From Serilophus lunatus (lineage: Eukaryota > Chordata > Aves > Passeriformes > Eurylaimidae): a stretch of DNA of 64,000 nt. Positions 14,842 to 27,300 of the stretch are shown here, in pieces. The stretch's first letter is position 1, and every line of letters starts with the position of its first letter. Under the pieces are notes generated by a model, which was not told where the DNA came from, searched no databases, and worked only from the letters and a program-made list of their open reading frames with translations. The stretch is taken from assembly GCA_013399895.1 (NCBI GenBank), contig VXBA01000164.1, positions 248,001 through 312,000 of the forward strand. The letters run 5' to 3'. A program made the translations under genes and the position numbers.

Positions 14842-17800
14842 GGAGACAGTAGAAACAGAAGAAAACTAGTAGCATGTATTTTTGACTTATTCAACAAGTA
14901 TTTTCATAATCCTTTTGAGCTGTTAGACTAGACTGAAAAAGAGAGGCAGCAGGCTATTTACAGTTTGTCTGTTGTCTAGTATTAAAGATTCTTGGAGACA
15001 CTTTCCGTGCATAGCCAAGACTTGACAAAGACTTGAGCTTTGCAGAACTTGTGTCTTAAATCTCAACCATTTCCAAAGAAATTGTTGCCATAAAGGTTTC
15101 CTAATTTTTTAAAAATACATATGTTCTTTTTCTGGTTTTGTCCAGTGAAGCTGAAGGGAAAAAGTTTACCATTTCAGTTTGCCTTTAAGTTTGCCATTAA
15201 GTTGGCACAATGACTACACTAAAAGCAGTAATGGAAAATCCAAAAGGTTTTGTTGAATGTAACAGGGAAGACTTTTACAAGGACCTGCTGATTTCATGGT
15301 TAAACAAAGGGAACTGTCCCCCTCCTGAGCAATGTTGTCATCTAGAGATGTATTTCTAGAAGGGCCCCAGGACCTTTCCAGGGTCATGAGCACACTTCTG
15401 TTTGATAGGCACTCCAAACAACCATGAGGAAACGGAGTCCTGATGAGAACGTTACTCTTCGTTGGCACTCCCTGTTCAATTAAGTCAATTCAGAAAACTG
15501 CCAGCAAAGTCGCTTAGAAATGGCTCCATCAGCACCTACTCTGCAAGTCATGCACGTGGCTGACACAGACCTTCAAAATATGATAATCTGATGGCAAAGG
15601 GTGGTGGAATCAAACTGTCATAGCTCAGATCACAAATAACATTCCTGAATGTAACTACCGGATGATAGAAAATTAGAGGGGATAAAAAATAGGCCTAAAA
15701 GCATTTTGAAAAATGAACCACATATATTTCCAAAGTCTCTAGAGCTACATAAGGCCGGAACTTGAACTATAATATTACAGAACTAATTGCCACAGAGCAT
15801 TCCAGCAAGTCCTCAGAGGATTGCATTATTCCCCATCAAAAAGGTTCATTTGAGCCTAAGCTTGCAATGCAGACTGGAATCCTGCTGAACTTGCGTTTTC
15901 TTTAAGGATAATTTTCATTTTACCACATTCCTAAATGGTACAGATAAGGAGGAACAATGTAGAATCATTTCACAGGATAGACACCAATGTTATCAAAAAC
16001 TGGAAACATTTGCAGCACATTGAATTTTTGTCATACAAATCACAGCAACCATTATAAACTGAATAAAAAATTTCTAGTGCTTTTATTTATTCCCCTATTA
16101 CATTGCATATTTAACTAAATAGACATTATTAAGTCACTAGAGGCCAGCACTATCTCAAAGGCAATACATATTTCTGTAAAAGGAAAAACATTTAAAATCC
16201 TAAATATTCCAAAACAACTGTTAGCCTCCTAAAATTAATGGCCTCGGGTCAAAATCAATGAGATGTTAAACAAGTAACAAATTTGACTTCTCTTTTCCTG
16301 ATGCCTGTTTTCAAAGTTTTTGGCTGCTTTCCTTCCAGACTTATTTGTCCAAACAGGAGGGCCAAAATAACTTAAAACACTGGTACTTTAATATCATTTC
16401 ATGATTCCAAAAATAGGGGGTTAAAAAGCCGTATTTCCTGGGTTACAGGATAAAATCTTGAGAACTGGCAAGGTCTTATGAATCAGATGTTTTAAAGTCT
16501 GCTGTTTCAATGGCTCAGATTCCCTAATGTGGTAGATTCTTACTGAGTATTCCTGATGCCAAATTTAGGTCTCTAAGATTGAAACTGGAATTTGTGACGC
16601 CATATTCAGCATATAACTTTGTGGGACATACTCATGGCCAGTAGTGCCCATGACCTAAGAAATGCTGAGATCTGAATTCTCTCATCAGGAGGAACAGATT
16701 AGAATCCACATTTATTTCTCATGGCAGTATGATCATCTCCACAGCAAATGCATTGCAAAGTTAAAGAGTTGAAGTTTTTTCACTGTGGTTAAATGAAGTA
16801 AGGATAGAAGATGCCAGGAAAACAAGCAAGCAAAAAACCCCACCAAACCAAAGGCAGAAATGAATGCCCAGGTCATTGGTAGGGAGACTATCTAATGCGG
16901 GCACTCCTTCCACTTAAGTGCCTGTACTCTGACTCACTTTTCTTCTGCCTACTCAATCTTTATTTTTTGCATGAAGGCTACAACCCTTTGCTAAGAAGTG
17001 AAAATTTTTGCCTGCCAAAGCTGTCTATGGATTAGGAAAACTGGAAAAAATGGAAAAAAAATGACTTGATTTGAAAGACTAAATCTAAAGAATCTACCTG
17101 CTTTTTAACTGTGGTGGTAGAGGTGGGAGTGCAGACTTACCTGTGCATAGTATTTTAAATGTCTGGTTATCCAAAGTTAGGCTTGCAGATCTAATAAAGG
17201 TCATCTATGTCATCCAGGTGTCATAAAAGATCAACTTTAACCTTGCCAGCTGCAGTTTAAATCCACAATATTTTGCATACAAATATTTGATTACTTTCTT
17301 CCTATCATATCCCAGCCTCTTTCTTCTCATTCTTAGCCCAACCAAGGCCATTTCTTTCAATCTATTCTTTAGAATCTATTTTCCAGATCTAGACCTACAT
17401 CATCCTTGCTGCTTCCTTCTGAACTTTAGGGTATTTCTCGATGGGTGGTTGTCAAACTCACAGACAGTCCTGCAAGAATAAAAGAACATTCTGTAAGCCT
17501 TACCTACACCAACCCTCGGTAACTTCCAGTGTAATGCTCACTTTTTGACAATTTTAAGAAACAATTTGCCACTATAAACTGACTCTTCATCCGGAATTCT
17601 TTGTGCAATTGCTAAACAAAGCAGAACAAACCAAAATCACTCTACTTTGTGAAGAAAAAACACATGCACCAAGTTTCAAAAGGAAGTTGGACTGAAGTGC
17701 ATCTTGAGGGATGCACTTTCCCGTTTACCTGACAGCTATGTTTACACAATTGTACTGAAGATATCATCTCCTCCAAACTTGAAGCAGCATATTAGCTACA

Positions 17801-17940
17801 ATGCTGACTTTTCAGATTCAAGTTTATAAGTGCTTAATTCTCCCCTGTGCCATTGCTGAAGTGGTCTCAGATTTTACTAATGGCTGCTACAGGAAGCCCC
17901 TATACAACTGCTGAACCTTTTACACTGATTAAGGCCTGTG

Positions 17941-17958
17941 TAATTAATTAATGATTGA
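17941..17958. promoter_or_regulatory. Homeodomain-type motif cluster TAATTAATTAATGATTGA
   Basis: Two overlapping TAATTA sites and a TGATTGA (PBX/HOX-like) core within 18 bases, followed by complex, non-repetitive sequence to about 18030. It is about 0.9 kb upstream of the presumed YTHDF3 promoter gap. The motifs alone are frequent in AT-rich DNA. Confidence 0.25.
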
Positions 17959-18237
17959 GCTGAGAGCTGCTAAATAAAAAAACTCATGTTTGATGAGGCA
18001 TTGTTTGTTTTACCATCAAACTTGTACCAAAGCACAGACTTCCAAGCACTGGCCAGCAGCAGAGGGGACAGGGGTGGCAGGGTAAAGGTTACTAGCAGGT
18101 AATCCCACCATCCATGAGCTCATCCAGCCAGAGGGCACAGCCAGCCAGGGGCCTGGACTCCAGCTGGTGCCAGCACCCTGGATCCCACTTACGACCCCTC
18201 ACAGAGGTGCTGTTGGAGAGGCAGCACGGCCATGGCC

Positions 18238-18729
18238 GGGCCCATTTGGAGTATTGTGTCCAGTTCTGGGCTCCTCAGGCCGAGAGAGACACGGAGATCC
18301 TGGAGCAAGTCCAGCAGAGCTACAAAGATGATTAAGGGACTGGAGCATCTCTCTTACAAGGAAAGGCTGAGGGAGCTAGGCCTGTTAAGCCTGGAGAGGT
18401 GACCAAGCAAGGACCTTATCAATGTGTACAGATTTAAGGGCAAGGTGTCAGGAGGACCCGTCCAGGGTCTTTGCAGCAATAGGACAAGAAGCAACGGGCA
18501 GAGCTGATGCACACAAGTTCCACCTGCATAAGAAAAATAATTTTACTATTGGGATGACCACGCATGGGAACAAGTTTTCTAGAGAGGCTGTGGTCTCCCT
18601 CCCTGGAGATACTCAAGAACCGTCTGAAGGCAATGCTGTACCATGTGCTCCAAGACGACCCTGCTTGAGCAGGATGGCTGCACCAGACGGCCCACGGCGG
18701 TCCCTGACCCATCCCGTGAATTTGTGACC
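18238..18729 (+). mobile_element. CR1 non-LTR retroposon, 5'-truncated 3' end
   Basis: The left end encodes the C-terminal signature of CR1 ORF2, HLEYCVQFWAPQ (18243-18278), followed by the typical CR1 3' region: acaaagatgattaaggga, the ctggagcatctct block, gaaaggctgagggagct, aggacaagaagcaacgggc, ctccctccctggagatact and gaccctgcttgagcagg. The tail is degraded and lacks a clear ATTCTATG-type microsatellite. The copy is diverged and non-functional. It lies less than 130 bp from the gap over the presumed YTHDF3 promoter, in the same orientation as the gene. The GC-rich sequence from about 18050 to 18237 may be more of the same element, but I cannot align it. Confidence 0.9.
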
Positions 18730-18849
18730 AGGAGGGGGCGGGGACGGGAGGGTGAGTGGCAGAAGCAGCCACGGGAAGGCCATCCGAGCCCTCGGCAGGG
18801 AGCGACAGCCGCTGAGAGCAGCCAGGCCGGGTCCCCTCACGGCCCCGCC
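18729..18849 (+). promoter_or_regulatory. GC-rich left edge of the presumed YTHDF3 CpG-island promoter
   Basis: This stretch is GC-rich with a GC-box-like GGGGGCGGGG at 18734-18743 (Sp/KLF-type site), a further ggacggg, and several CpGs, in contrast to the AT-rich surroundings. It runs directly into the gap and is followed by YTHDF3 on the same strand. The transcription start cannot be seen. Confidence 0.5.
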
Positions 18850-19763
18850 NNNNNNNNNNNNNNNNNNNNNNNNNNNNNNNNNNNNNNNNNNNNNNNNNNN
18901 NNNNNNNNNNNNNNNNNNNNNNNNNNNNNNNNNNNNNNNNNNNNNNNNNNNNNNNNNNNNNNNNNNNNNNNNNNNNNNNNNNNNNNNNNNNNNNNNNNNN
19001 NNNNNNNNNNNNNNNNNNNNNNNNNNNNNNNNNNNNNNNNNNNNNNNNNNNNNNNNNNNNNNNNNNNNNNNNNNNNNNNNNNNNNNNNNNNNNNNNNNNN
19101 NNNNNNNNNNNNNNNNNNNNNNNNNNNNNNNNNNNNNNNNNNNNNNNNNNNNNNNNNNNNNNNNNNNNNNNNNNNNNNNNNNNNNNNNNNNNNNNNNNNN
19201 NNNNNNNNNNNNNNNNNNNNNNNNNNNNNNNNNNNNNNNNNNNNNNNNNNNNNNNNNNNNNNNNNNNNNNNNNNNNNNNNNNNNNNNNNNNNNNNNNNNN
19301 NNNNNNNNNNNNNNNNNNNNNNNNNNNNNNNNNNNNNNNNNNNNNNNNNNNNNNNNNNNNNNNNNNNNNNNNNNNNNNNNNNNNNNNNNNNNNNNNNNNN
19401 NNNNNNNNNNNNNNNNNNNNNNNNNNNNNNNNNNNNNNNNNNNNNNNNNNNNNNNNNNNNNNNNNNNNNNNNNNNNNNNNNNNNNNNNNNNNNNNNNNNN
19501 NNNNNNNNNNNNNNNNNNNNNNNNNNNNNNNNNNNNNNNNNNNNNNNNNNNNNNNNNNNNNNNNNNNNNNNNNNNNNNNNNNNNNNNNNNNNNNNNNNNN
19601 NNNNNNNNNNNNNNNNNNNNNNNNNNNNNNNNNNNNNNNNNNNNNNNNNNNNNNNNNNNNNNNNNNNNNNNNNNNNNNNNNNNNNNNNNNNNNNNNNNNN
19701 NNNNNNNNNNNNNNNNNNNNNNNNNNNNNNNNNNNNNNNNNNNNNNNNNNNNNNNNNNNNNNN
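18850..19763. other. Assembly gap (914 N), probably covering YTHDF3 promoter and first exon
   Basis: The stretch is all N. The base composition on both sides is far more GC-rich than the rest of the window: GC boxes and CpG on the left, and a C/T-rich, CpG-containing stretch on the right. YTHDF3 lacks its first coding exon in all visible sequence upstream of 21278. A dropout of a GC-rich CpG island is the simplest reading. The long open frames that cross the gap are artefacts of translating N. Confidence 0.85.
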
Positions 19764-21277
19764 TCCCTTGCGCACCCCGAATTCCCTCTGGCTCCTCTCC
19801 ACCGCATCCTTTCTCTTCCTGCCTTTCGCTTTTCTCACTCACCTCGTCTTCCTTTCCCTCCGGCCTCTGCTTCTTCCAGCAGTTCTCGATTCCTCACTTT
19901 GCCCTGTTCAGCATTATTTCTTTTTTTTTTAAGTTGGTCCTTCGCGGGCCTTAGAATGTGCTGTGTTTGTATCTTTGCTAGGCCTCTGCTGGGCTTGCTT
20001 TCAGGCTGGATGGAAGCTGTGCTGTCTCGGTCTCTGCTTCCTCCGTGGACTTCTGCCCCTCCCCAGAAGTTTGGGCCCTGCAGTGTCCTGCCTCCTTTTA
20101 TTTTTTCTTCGTGGCTTTAATGTTTTGTTTCTTTTGTCTCTGTGCATGCTCTCCAGCTTCCTTTAAGCACTTATTTCTAGCTCGGTGATCTCTCTGCTTT
20201 TCATTGTTCTGGCTTCCATGCAGGCTCCTTCTTCCCAATTTTTCTGTCTCCTGTGTATCTTGCATGCTTTTGTGTCTGCATTAGATTTATACCAAAAGAT
20301 GAGATGGTTGGGATTTTTAAGGTTACAGAGATATTATTTGGAGGTGCAGTGTCCAACAGTGTTAGGGGAACTCTGAGACGGATACACATCACAGCAACGT
20401 GGAAGTGGTTGCCTCCTAAACTCTCAACTCTGAATACTGAGATCATTGGGACTAAAAATTTTTAAGAGAATGATGGAGTCTGGAGACTCCCTCGTGCTTA
20501 GTTGAAAATATGTGGGAAGATGAATTAGATCTTCCTGGGCTAACTTTGTTTTTCTAAGCAATTTTTATCTTGTTGTAGAGGAATTAAGGATACTGTAACT
20601 TGTACTGTTACATTGATTCTTAGTGCATGACAGCTTAACTGTGTTTTGTAATGACTAATCCTAAAAAAAAAAAAAAATCCTCGTTAAGGTATTATTTCCT
20701 TGTGTGAAGGCTGTGTACAGACTGTATAATTTTCTCAATGTAATTGCCCAGATGAGGAATGTACAACTTGAAGTTCAGTTTACATCACCGTATGTTCTTT
20801 TGTGTATGTAAAAAGCAAGGCATTGTAGGTTTTTCTCTGATAAGTACCTGTCAGTCAATTTAAAAGATGACATAATGTAGTTCAAGTATTGGCAGTAATC
20901 TTAAACTACTAATTTAATTTGGTTTTTTACTTAATGCATTATTTTTATGTTTATTGCATGTGTTTTTCAGGACGAGGGGCAATCAAAATTCACTTGTTCA
21001 GTTTTCAGCACCATTTGAGTTTCAGATGCTGTAAAATACTAGAATATTTCAAATTTTTTTTGTAGAATTCTATCAATTTTGATTTTGTAATATTTTATAA
21101 TATCTTTTTGTGTAATGCTGCATCATTTTTATGTTAGCATGACTTAAATACCAAATTAAAATGTTATTAAAGTTGAAAAGGGCAGAATTGGCAAATGAAT
21201 GGAACTGCCCTGAAGTTAATGTTAGAGGATTCTAACTGAACTTGTTTTACTTTTTTTTCCCACTTTCCTATATACAG
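19764..21277 (+). other. YTHDF3: YTHDF3 intron 1 (3' part), GC-rich start becoming T-rich
   Basis: The first 350 bases are C/T-rich with some CpG, as is common just downstream of a CpG-island promoter, then the strand becomes T- and G-rich. It ends in the polypyrimidine tract and acceptor of exon 2. It may still hold part of the 5'UTR at its left end; I see no coding sequence for the missing N terminus MSATSVDQ in the visible part. Confidence 0.6.
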
Positions 21278-21302
21278 AGACCTAAAGGACAGGGAAATAA
21301 AG
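21278..21302 (+). CDS. YTHDF3: YTHDF3 coding exon 2 (25-nt microexon)
   Basis: Encodes RPKGQGNK plus the first base of a Val codon, matching the N-terminal segment of YTHDF3. The acceptor is a pyrimidine-rich tract ending in tatacag; the donor is G|gtaagt. The exon begins at codon phase 0, so the missing first exon should end on a full codon. Its length is not a multiple of three, but together with the next exon it makes 111 nt (37 codons), so the two would have to be skipped together to keep the frame. Confidence 0.9.
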
Positions 21303-24300
21303 GTAAGTTGATACCTCATATTTCTGTATGAATCTGTAATACTGCTGTTTATGGAGGTTTGTGTGTCTTCAGACTGTCATGGGAACAGGTTGTAGCTATA
21401 GGATATCTTTTATTTCAGAGCAGGATGACAGGAAACTGTGTGCCAAAATGTTATTTCTCAGTATTTTTGCTGTGGCACAGCAGTGCATCAATTTAAAATG
21501 TTTTATTTTTCAAAAGATTAATGTCAGAAGTCAGACAGTAACATTGTTACTTCTTCATGGCTGAATTTGTGATACTCTTGCATAATCTCTTTTAACGGTA
21601 CACCTTGGACCTTTCTATGCAGTGAATAGGGTCATAGGAAGAATATTTTGAACAGCTTCCTTAGTTTGCTACCCAGCAACCATGTGACTAGTTACTCATA
21701 TCTGTGAGCAGGAAACATCACCTTCCTTGTTCTCAGAATTGTGATCTTTTGGCATCAGATCTTCTATCACTGCTTGTAGGCCTTCTGCTTTTTCCATGTT
21801 TCTGTCAACTTAGTTTTTAAATATACTCCATGTGGTTTCTTTTCCACAGAAATAAGGAAAAGAGACTTTACCTAATATTCTTCTCTCTAAAATTGCTGGC
21901 AAGTCAGTTGTAAACAGCATCTCTCTCCTATTATATCTTGCACTTTTTGGCCTGGAATTTGTTTTCTTACTGATAGTCTGTTTGAAATTTCTTTTTGCCT
22001 GAACAGTACACTTGTGCCCATTTAATTCTCAGCTGCTCAGTATACTGAGCTATAAAGTAACTTGCACACAGCTACCTTTGTGTCTTAATGTGCTTATACT
22101 TATGCAGATAAGAAACTTTTTTTTGAGCTCAGGTAGTCTTTTCCCCCCTCTGTTCATTATCTGAACTAATCTGATTGTTCTCTGTGAGCTGTCATTTAAT
22201 GTTATCCACAGTGTACTTATTCTGTTATTCTCTCTACATGCAGATTATCTGTTTCTTGTCATATATATTGCTTATGAGGGGGCACATCATTCCCAGGTCT
22301 TGCTGAATTTGGCCTGTTGGTTTTAATTTCTCTTCATTCAGAGAAAAATCAACATGTGTTTACCTCCTCAGACCCTCTTAGTTTGATCAGTCTTCAATAC
22401 TTGTTCTCCCATATTCTCATACTTCTACTTTTTCCCCCTTGAACTGTAGTTTTCAACTACTTCATGTCTTTTAAATAGTTTGTGGTTTTACCTTTCATTA
22501 GTGCCCTTAAATAAGAAGAACAGTCAGATTCATTGTAGCAAGTAGTTTGTGACTTCTCAGTCTTTGATTTACCATTTCTCAGTTATAGTGAGGCTACTGG
22601 GTTCCACCTGTTACTGAATCATACAGGTAGTTTTTGAACTATAGTCTATATATGTGAATTGGAGTGGAAGTGTTAAGCATTTCTATTTGAGTGTTTATGT
22701 TGTAGTGTGTGAAAATGCACTAGTCAGCTTTACTTTGGCTTATTTATGTTAGCATATTTTTATGTTCCATAATTTGTCACTGCTGTGGAATGTCTGAATC
22801 AAAACACATCTCTGTTTGCTATGTAAGGAAGAGATTTTTGCATTTCTGAATGTGGAGGTTTTTTATGGAGTGCATCCCTTTAAATAATGAACACTTAATG
22901 TTGTATTCTCCTGGTGAGAATATGACCTCAATGAAAACTGTAGTCAAACAGAAGAATGATCCCTGCTCTGCTGCAGTGTTTGGTGTAATGTCTGCTTAGT
23001 GAAACCAAGTTATGATTTAGCATTAGATTCAAGGTCTAGGAGATCTACCATCTGAAGATGGTAGCACGGTGTAGCACAAGGAGTTGGCTTTGGGTTAGAG
23101 ACTTTTTCCAGAGGATAAATGAAGTCAACATGAGCAGTCCTTACTGACCACGTGTTAGCAGACAGTGATCTTTTTCAGTTGTCATGATAGGTTTCAGCTT
23201 AAAGGAGATTTGAAGGAAGATGTGATACTTAGTTAACAGACTAGTCTGAAGCTGGCTCTGTGCATAAGAGTAGTCGTGTTACAGAGGGTGGGAGAAGCTG
23301 TCCACGTGTCTGGTAGAGCATGTGAGACAATGTGAGTGAGCAGTAACAGGGACGTGTGCATATTTCCATTGGAATGAAAAATATTAGACCTGTAAATTAT
23401 ATTGGAAGGCAGCTGATTTGTATTGTCTAGTAAAAATGTTTTGGGTGCTTTATTCTAATTGGTAAATTGGTGTACTGTGCTGTTTGCTTCGACCAGAATT
23501 TGCAGGATTGTTTTAGTGTGTAGGACAGTACTATCCATCTGTTGTGTCGGATATTGATGTTGGTGTTTCAGAGACTTGAATGAGTAAATCATCCTGTCGT
23601 GAAAGTTTTCTTGCTGTAGTTGTCAGTTGCTGTACAGCTGACATAAAACATCAGAACTGACATTAATCAAATTATGCCTAATAGGGGCGTGGTAGTGGGG
23701 AGAAAAAAGGCATTTTTGGAACTCCTTTTTCCCCCTCCCTTTTGTTTGTTTTGCCATGTATCACACCTGTCATAAGAAGGTGGTGGCTTGTTTTTACACT
23801 TACGGTGTATATAATAATTTTTTGTTTTGTAGAGGGTTTCAATGTAATTATTAGGAATAAACAGGAATGAAATGTTACGTCTATCTTCACATTAAGGTGT
23901 GATGATTTGTAATGAAAAAGTTTTTCTTATGCCTTTGGCTATTGTGCATTTTGCAAGTGGTTATTCCAAGGATAGTGGCAGGTGAAAGAATATTAACTTT
24001 AAGTTCCTCTATTTGACGAGTTGTTTCTTCCCAATATCTGATTACATTGTATGTTTTCACAGTGTTTGCAGAAGTATACAGTATTTTTAACATCATATTG
24101 GTACGGGTATTTTTAGTATCTGTAGATTAGTTTCAGTTAGTATTCTTCCTCACTGCCCTGTTCAGTTGTAACACTTACTGTGAGATTTTGAGAATGAGAC
24201 ATTTGTTTGCTCCTGTTAAGTGTCTGTGTGGTCTACATTCTTCACTATTAACACATCATGTAAAGTTAGAATAAAAAGCCAAGGGAACATGCTTCCAGTG

Positions 24301-27300
24301 ATGCTGTTTCACTGGGAAATGTATGTATTTACTAGGAAAAATGTCAGTGTAGAACTATTTTGTCACTGTCTTAAGATCTCCATACAGAATGAATAAGAAA
24401 ATACATTTACAAGAACATTCCATGTTGTAAAGCCAAACCAAAAATAATCATGTCTGCAGTGACCTTTTGATACCTGTGAGACAATAAACACAGCAGATGT
24501 ATGTTTTATGAAGATTAGCTGTCAGTAGGAGGAGATTAATTTTGATAGGATACTCATCTTGACATACAGCTCTTTATTCCTTTACTTGTGGCTGCATACT
24601 TTTAAGAAACTTTTGTGCAGCTGCCTGTGTTTTTCATTGTAACAGAATTGTTATTTGAGTTGTGCTGTCTGTACTATTTGGTGAATGGCACGGACAAAAT
24701 GTTTTGAGGCTCATCCCATGTGTAACTGGGCCAAATATAAAGAGGATATAGTGTTCCAGCTCAGGAATAGGTTACGATTGTGTGTAAATTCAGGATGATT
24801 AACGACCTTAGCTGGAACTCTTTATTTAAGAAAGAGTACCCCCAACACCTACTGTTTAATTTAAATGTGGTATTTAACTGGGAATATTGTTGTGCCCAGT
24901 TATAACCCCCATTGTGTTCATCATCGCTGGTCATGTGTTACTGTAGCTATTGTAGAAATGCACTGTGCCAGTCTGTGATAACTGAAGTGTCAAGTGTTCT
25001 GATTTTTAAAAGTTCAAAAAGGTAATCAAAACAGAAGCTGCTTTCTTCCTTCTCAGATAATTGTTTTGAAAAAAAATCTTGTCTTTTAAATTACGAAATT
25101 TTACCTCACTTTGCTGCTGTCTGAAGCTAATAAAATTTTCCAGGATTTTGATTATTGTTTGTGGTTATACTTATTCCTAGGTCTTTTTTTCAGCTACTTT
25201 CATTCACTGAAGGCAGTTTTGTTTGAGGTGTTGAAGTGGAAAAAAAAATGTAGTGCCTTACTCCAGTCACCAGTTGGTTTACAATGTGAACTTTGTGTGG
25301 CAATGCCCTTCCCCCAAGGAAGCAAAGAAAAACCCCTACTCTTAAACACTAACTTCAACAAAGTTGAGGATTTAGTTGTATGGTTGTATAGGCTTTTCAG
25401 AGGCTCAGTCAGCTCCTAACTCAGTGTCTTAAGCTGTCAGAAAATCTGCTATTCTGTTGTAACTCCTGCTGTCATGGTTTCTCGGTGCACCTTAATGATC
25501 ATTCTGGAACTTCTCCTTCTCCCCCACTGAAACTTTTTGATAAATAACAAAATTTGCATTTGGAGAACCAGTAATTTCTTTTTTTGAGACGAGATCTTCA
25601 AGTTGTATAATTGCAAGGGCTGGTTTAAGTCCTTGTTCTGCTTTGCACCATGGGAAGCAGTGGAACTTAGCAGAAATTTGTGGAGTGTGTCTTTGAATAG
25701 TAGCCTGGGGGATGGTAGAGAGACACTTCAAGTAATTTGGGAAGCTGGAAAATTCCAGGTAGGTGTAATGCCTTAGCTGAAATGGAAGGTAATAGGAGGC
25801 CAAGAAGAGCAGGTAGGAAGAGATTCCATTATATAGTGACTTATAGGTTGGGAAGGGCTTGTAATCACCCCTTGGGACTTAAGCTCTTGTTTCTGTCTTG
25901 CTTTGTGCTTCAGAAATGCCACTAATGCAGCACAGTTATGTAGGAAAATACCTGAATAGTGATGCCCTTCACGGTTGTCTTGGTGGGTAACTGCCTTTCC
26001 TCCTGGCAGGAGAAATCTGTGTGTTGCAACTTTCCCTGAACCTATTGAATATGTCTATAGATCTGGCTGGTCTGCACATTTGCACTTGGTCTAGTACTTC
26101 TGGAAATGCTGGATTTACTGCCTGTGCAAATAAGGTGTGCCTGTAGTTTTTCCTCTGTCTGTGGATCTCAGGAAAGAATGGTCAGGAACAGTCTGCTCTA
26201 GTTGCCGTCTTTGGAGACCCCTCCTAAGATCTGATCACAATGATCAATAGAATGAACTATTTTCTTTAAATTGGAGGGTGCTTAACAATAATATGTATTT
26301 CAGTGTACATAGTAAGAAGTGAATGAGAAGTATTATCTAGACTAAAAGTGCAGCATAGATCTTCCACAGAGCATACTAATACAGATTTACTTTTAGTTTC
26401 AGTACAAAACGGTTCGATTCATCAAAAGGATGCAGTAAATGATGATGATTTTGAGCCATATCTAAGTAGTCAGACAAATCAGGTAAGTGAGCATTGTTTA
26501 CTACCTTGAAGTTTTGGATATTTCTTGGCATGGCTTACTTGCCTAAAGATCCATTGAAATTTAGTTTTATATCATATTTTGTCTTATGATATCGTAAGCA
26601 CATAAAGTGTTCTGAAAAATACTGGACAAACTTCAGTTAAAAAGCATGCTTTGATGTCTTTTCTTGTGCTTGTGCTCTGGCTTCAGAAAGATGCAGTTAC
26701 AAGAAGCTGGAGGGGGAAAAAAACAAACCCCAAAACCAAAACACAAACCCCAAACCAAAACCAACCCCCTTAAATTTACAACAAAATTACCTTCTATTGG
26801 ATGCAGTTCAAAACAACAGTTATATTGGCTCTGAGACTATATTAACTGCTTGGACATGATTTCCTTTGAAGGTGGTAGAAGTAGCTCACAGCTGATGGCA
26901 TAATAGATTGAAGCTTAATATAACTACAGCTTGGTACAACTCTTCTGCCAAGAAGTTAATGACTTGACTTTCAAAGCTGTGAATTGCCTCTGTAGTCAAA
27001 AGTTAATATGCCCTATGTTAAGTTTGTAAATTGCAGTGGTCTTGAGAGAGGGAGAAAGTACAAATTATTAAAAGACAGAGAATTTTGCTTGCCTTCACTT
27101 TTTTTTTTTTTCCCCAATAATACAACGTTAAAGAGGCATCAGCTAGAGGACAATAATGTGCATTTTTTTCCCCCAAAACAACATCGGAAATCATATGAGG
27201 GTAGTCCTTCAAATGTCTCAAGAATTAAATTCTGTGATTTCCAGGAGTTTTATCTGGTGGTGTACTGGTTTAATGCCCATTCTCAATAGCGTGGAAATGT

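Larger units (their letters stand above)
14769..18237. other. Upstream non-coding DNA next to the YTHDF3 promoter
   Basis: No coding exon recognised. Sequence from about 15480 to 16330 is complex and repeat-free and might include conserved non-coding sequence; GC content rises from about 18050 towards the CR1 and the gap. Confidence 0.5.

Noticed and set aside
18434..19954. Long open frames of 333-457 codons on both strands crossing the gap
   Set aside because: They exist only because the run of N contains no stop codons; the real residues at both ends do not match any protein and one end is CR1.
23045..23064. Short hairpin as a microRNA precursor
   Set aside because: The stem is only 8 bp with a 4-nt loop, and the flanks do not extend it.
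25823..25885. Possible CR1 tail (taggttgggaagggcttgt)
   Set aside because: Resembles the CR1 antisense terminus only over about 20 bases, too weak to list as an element.
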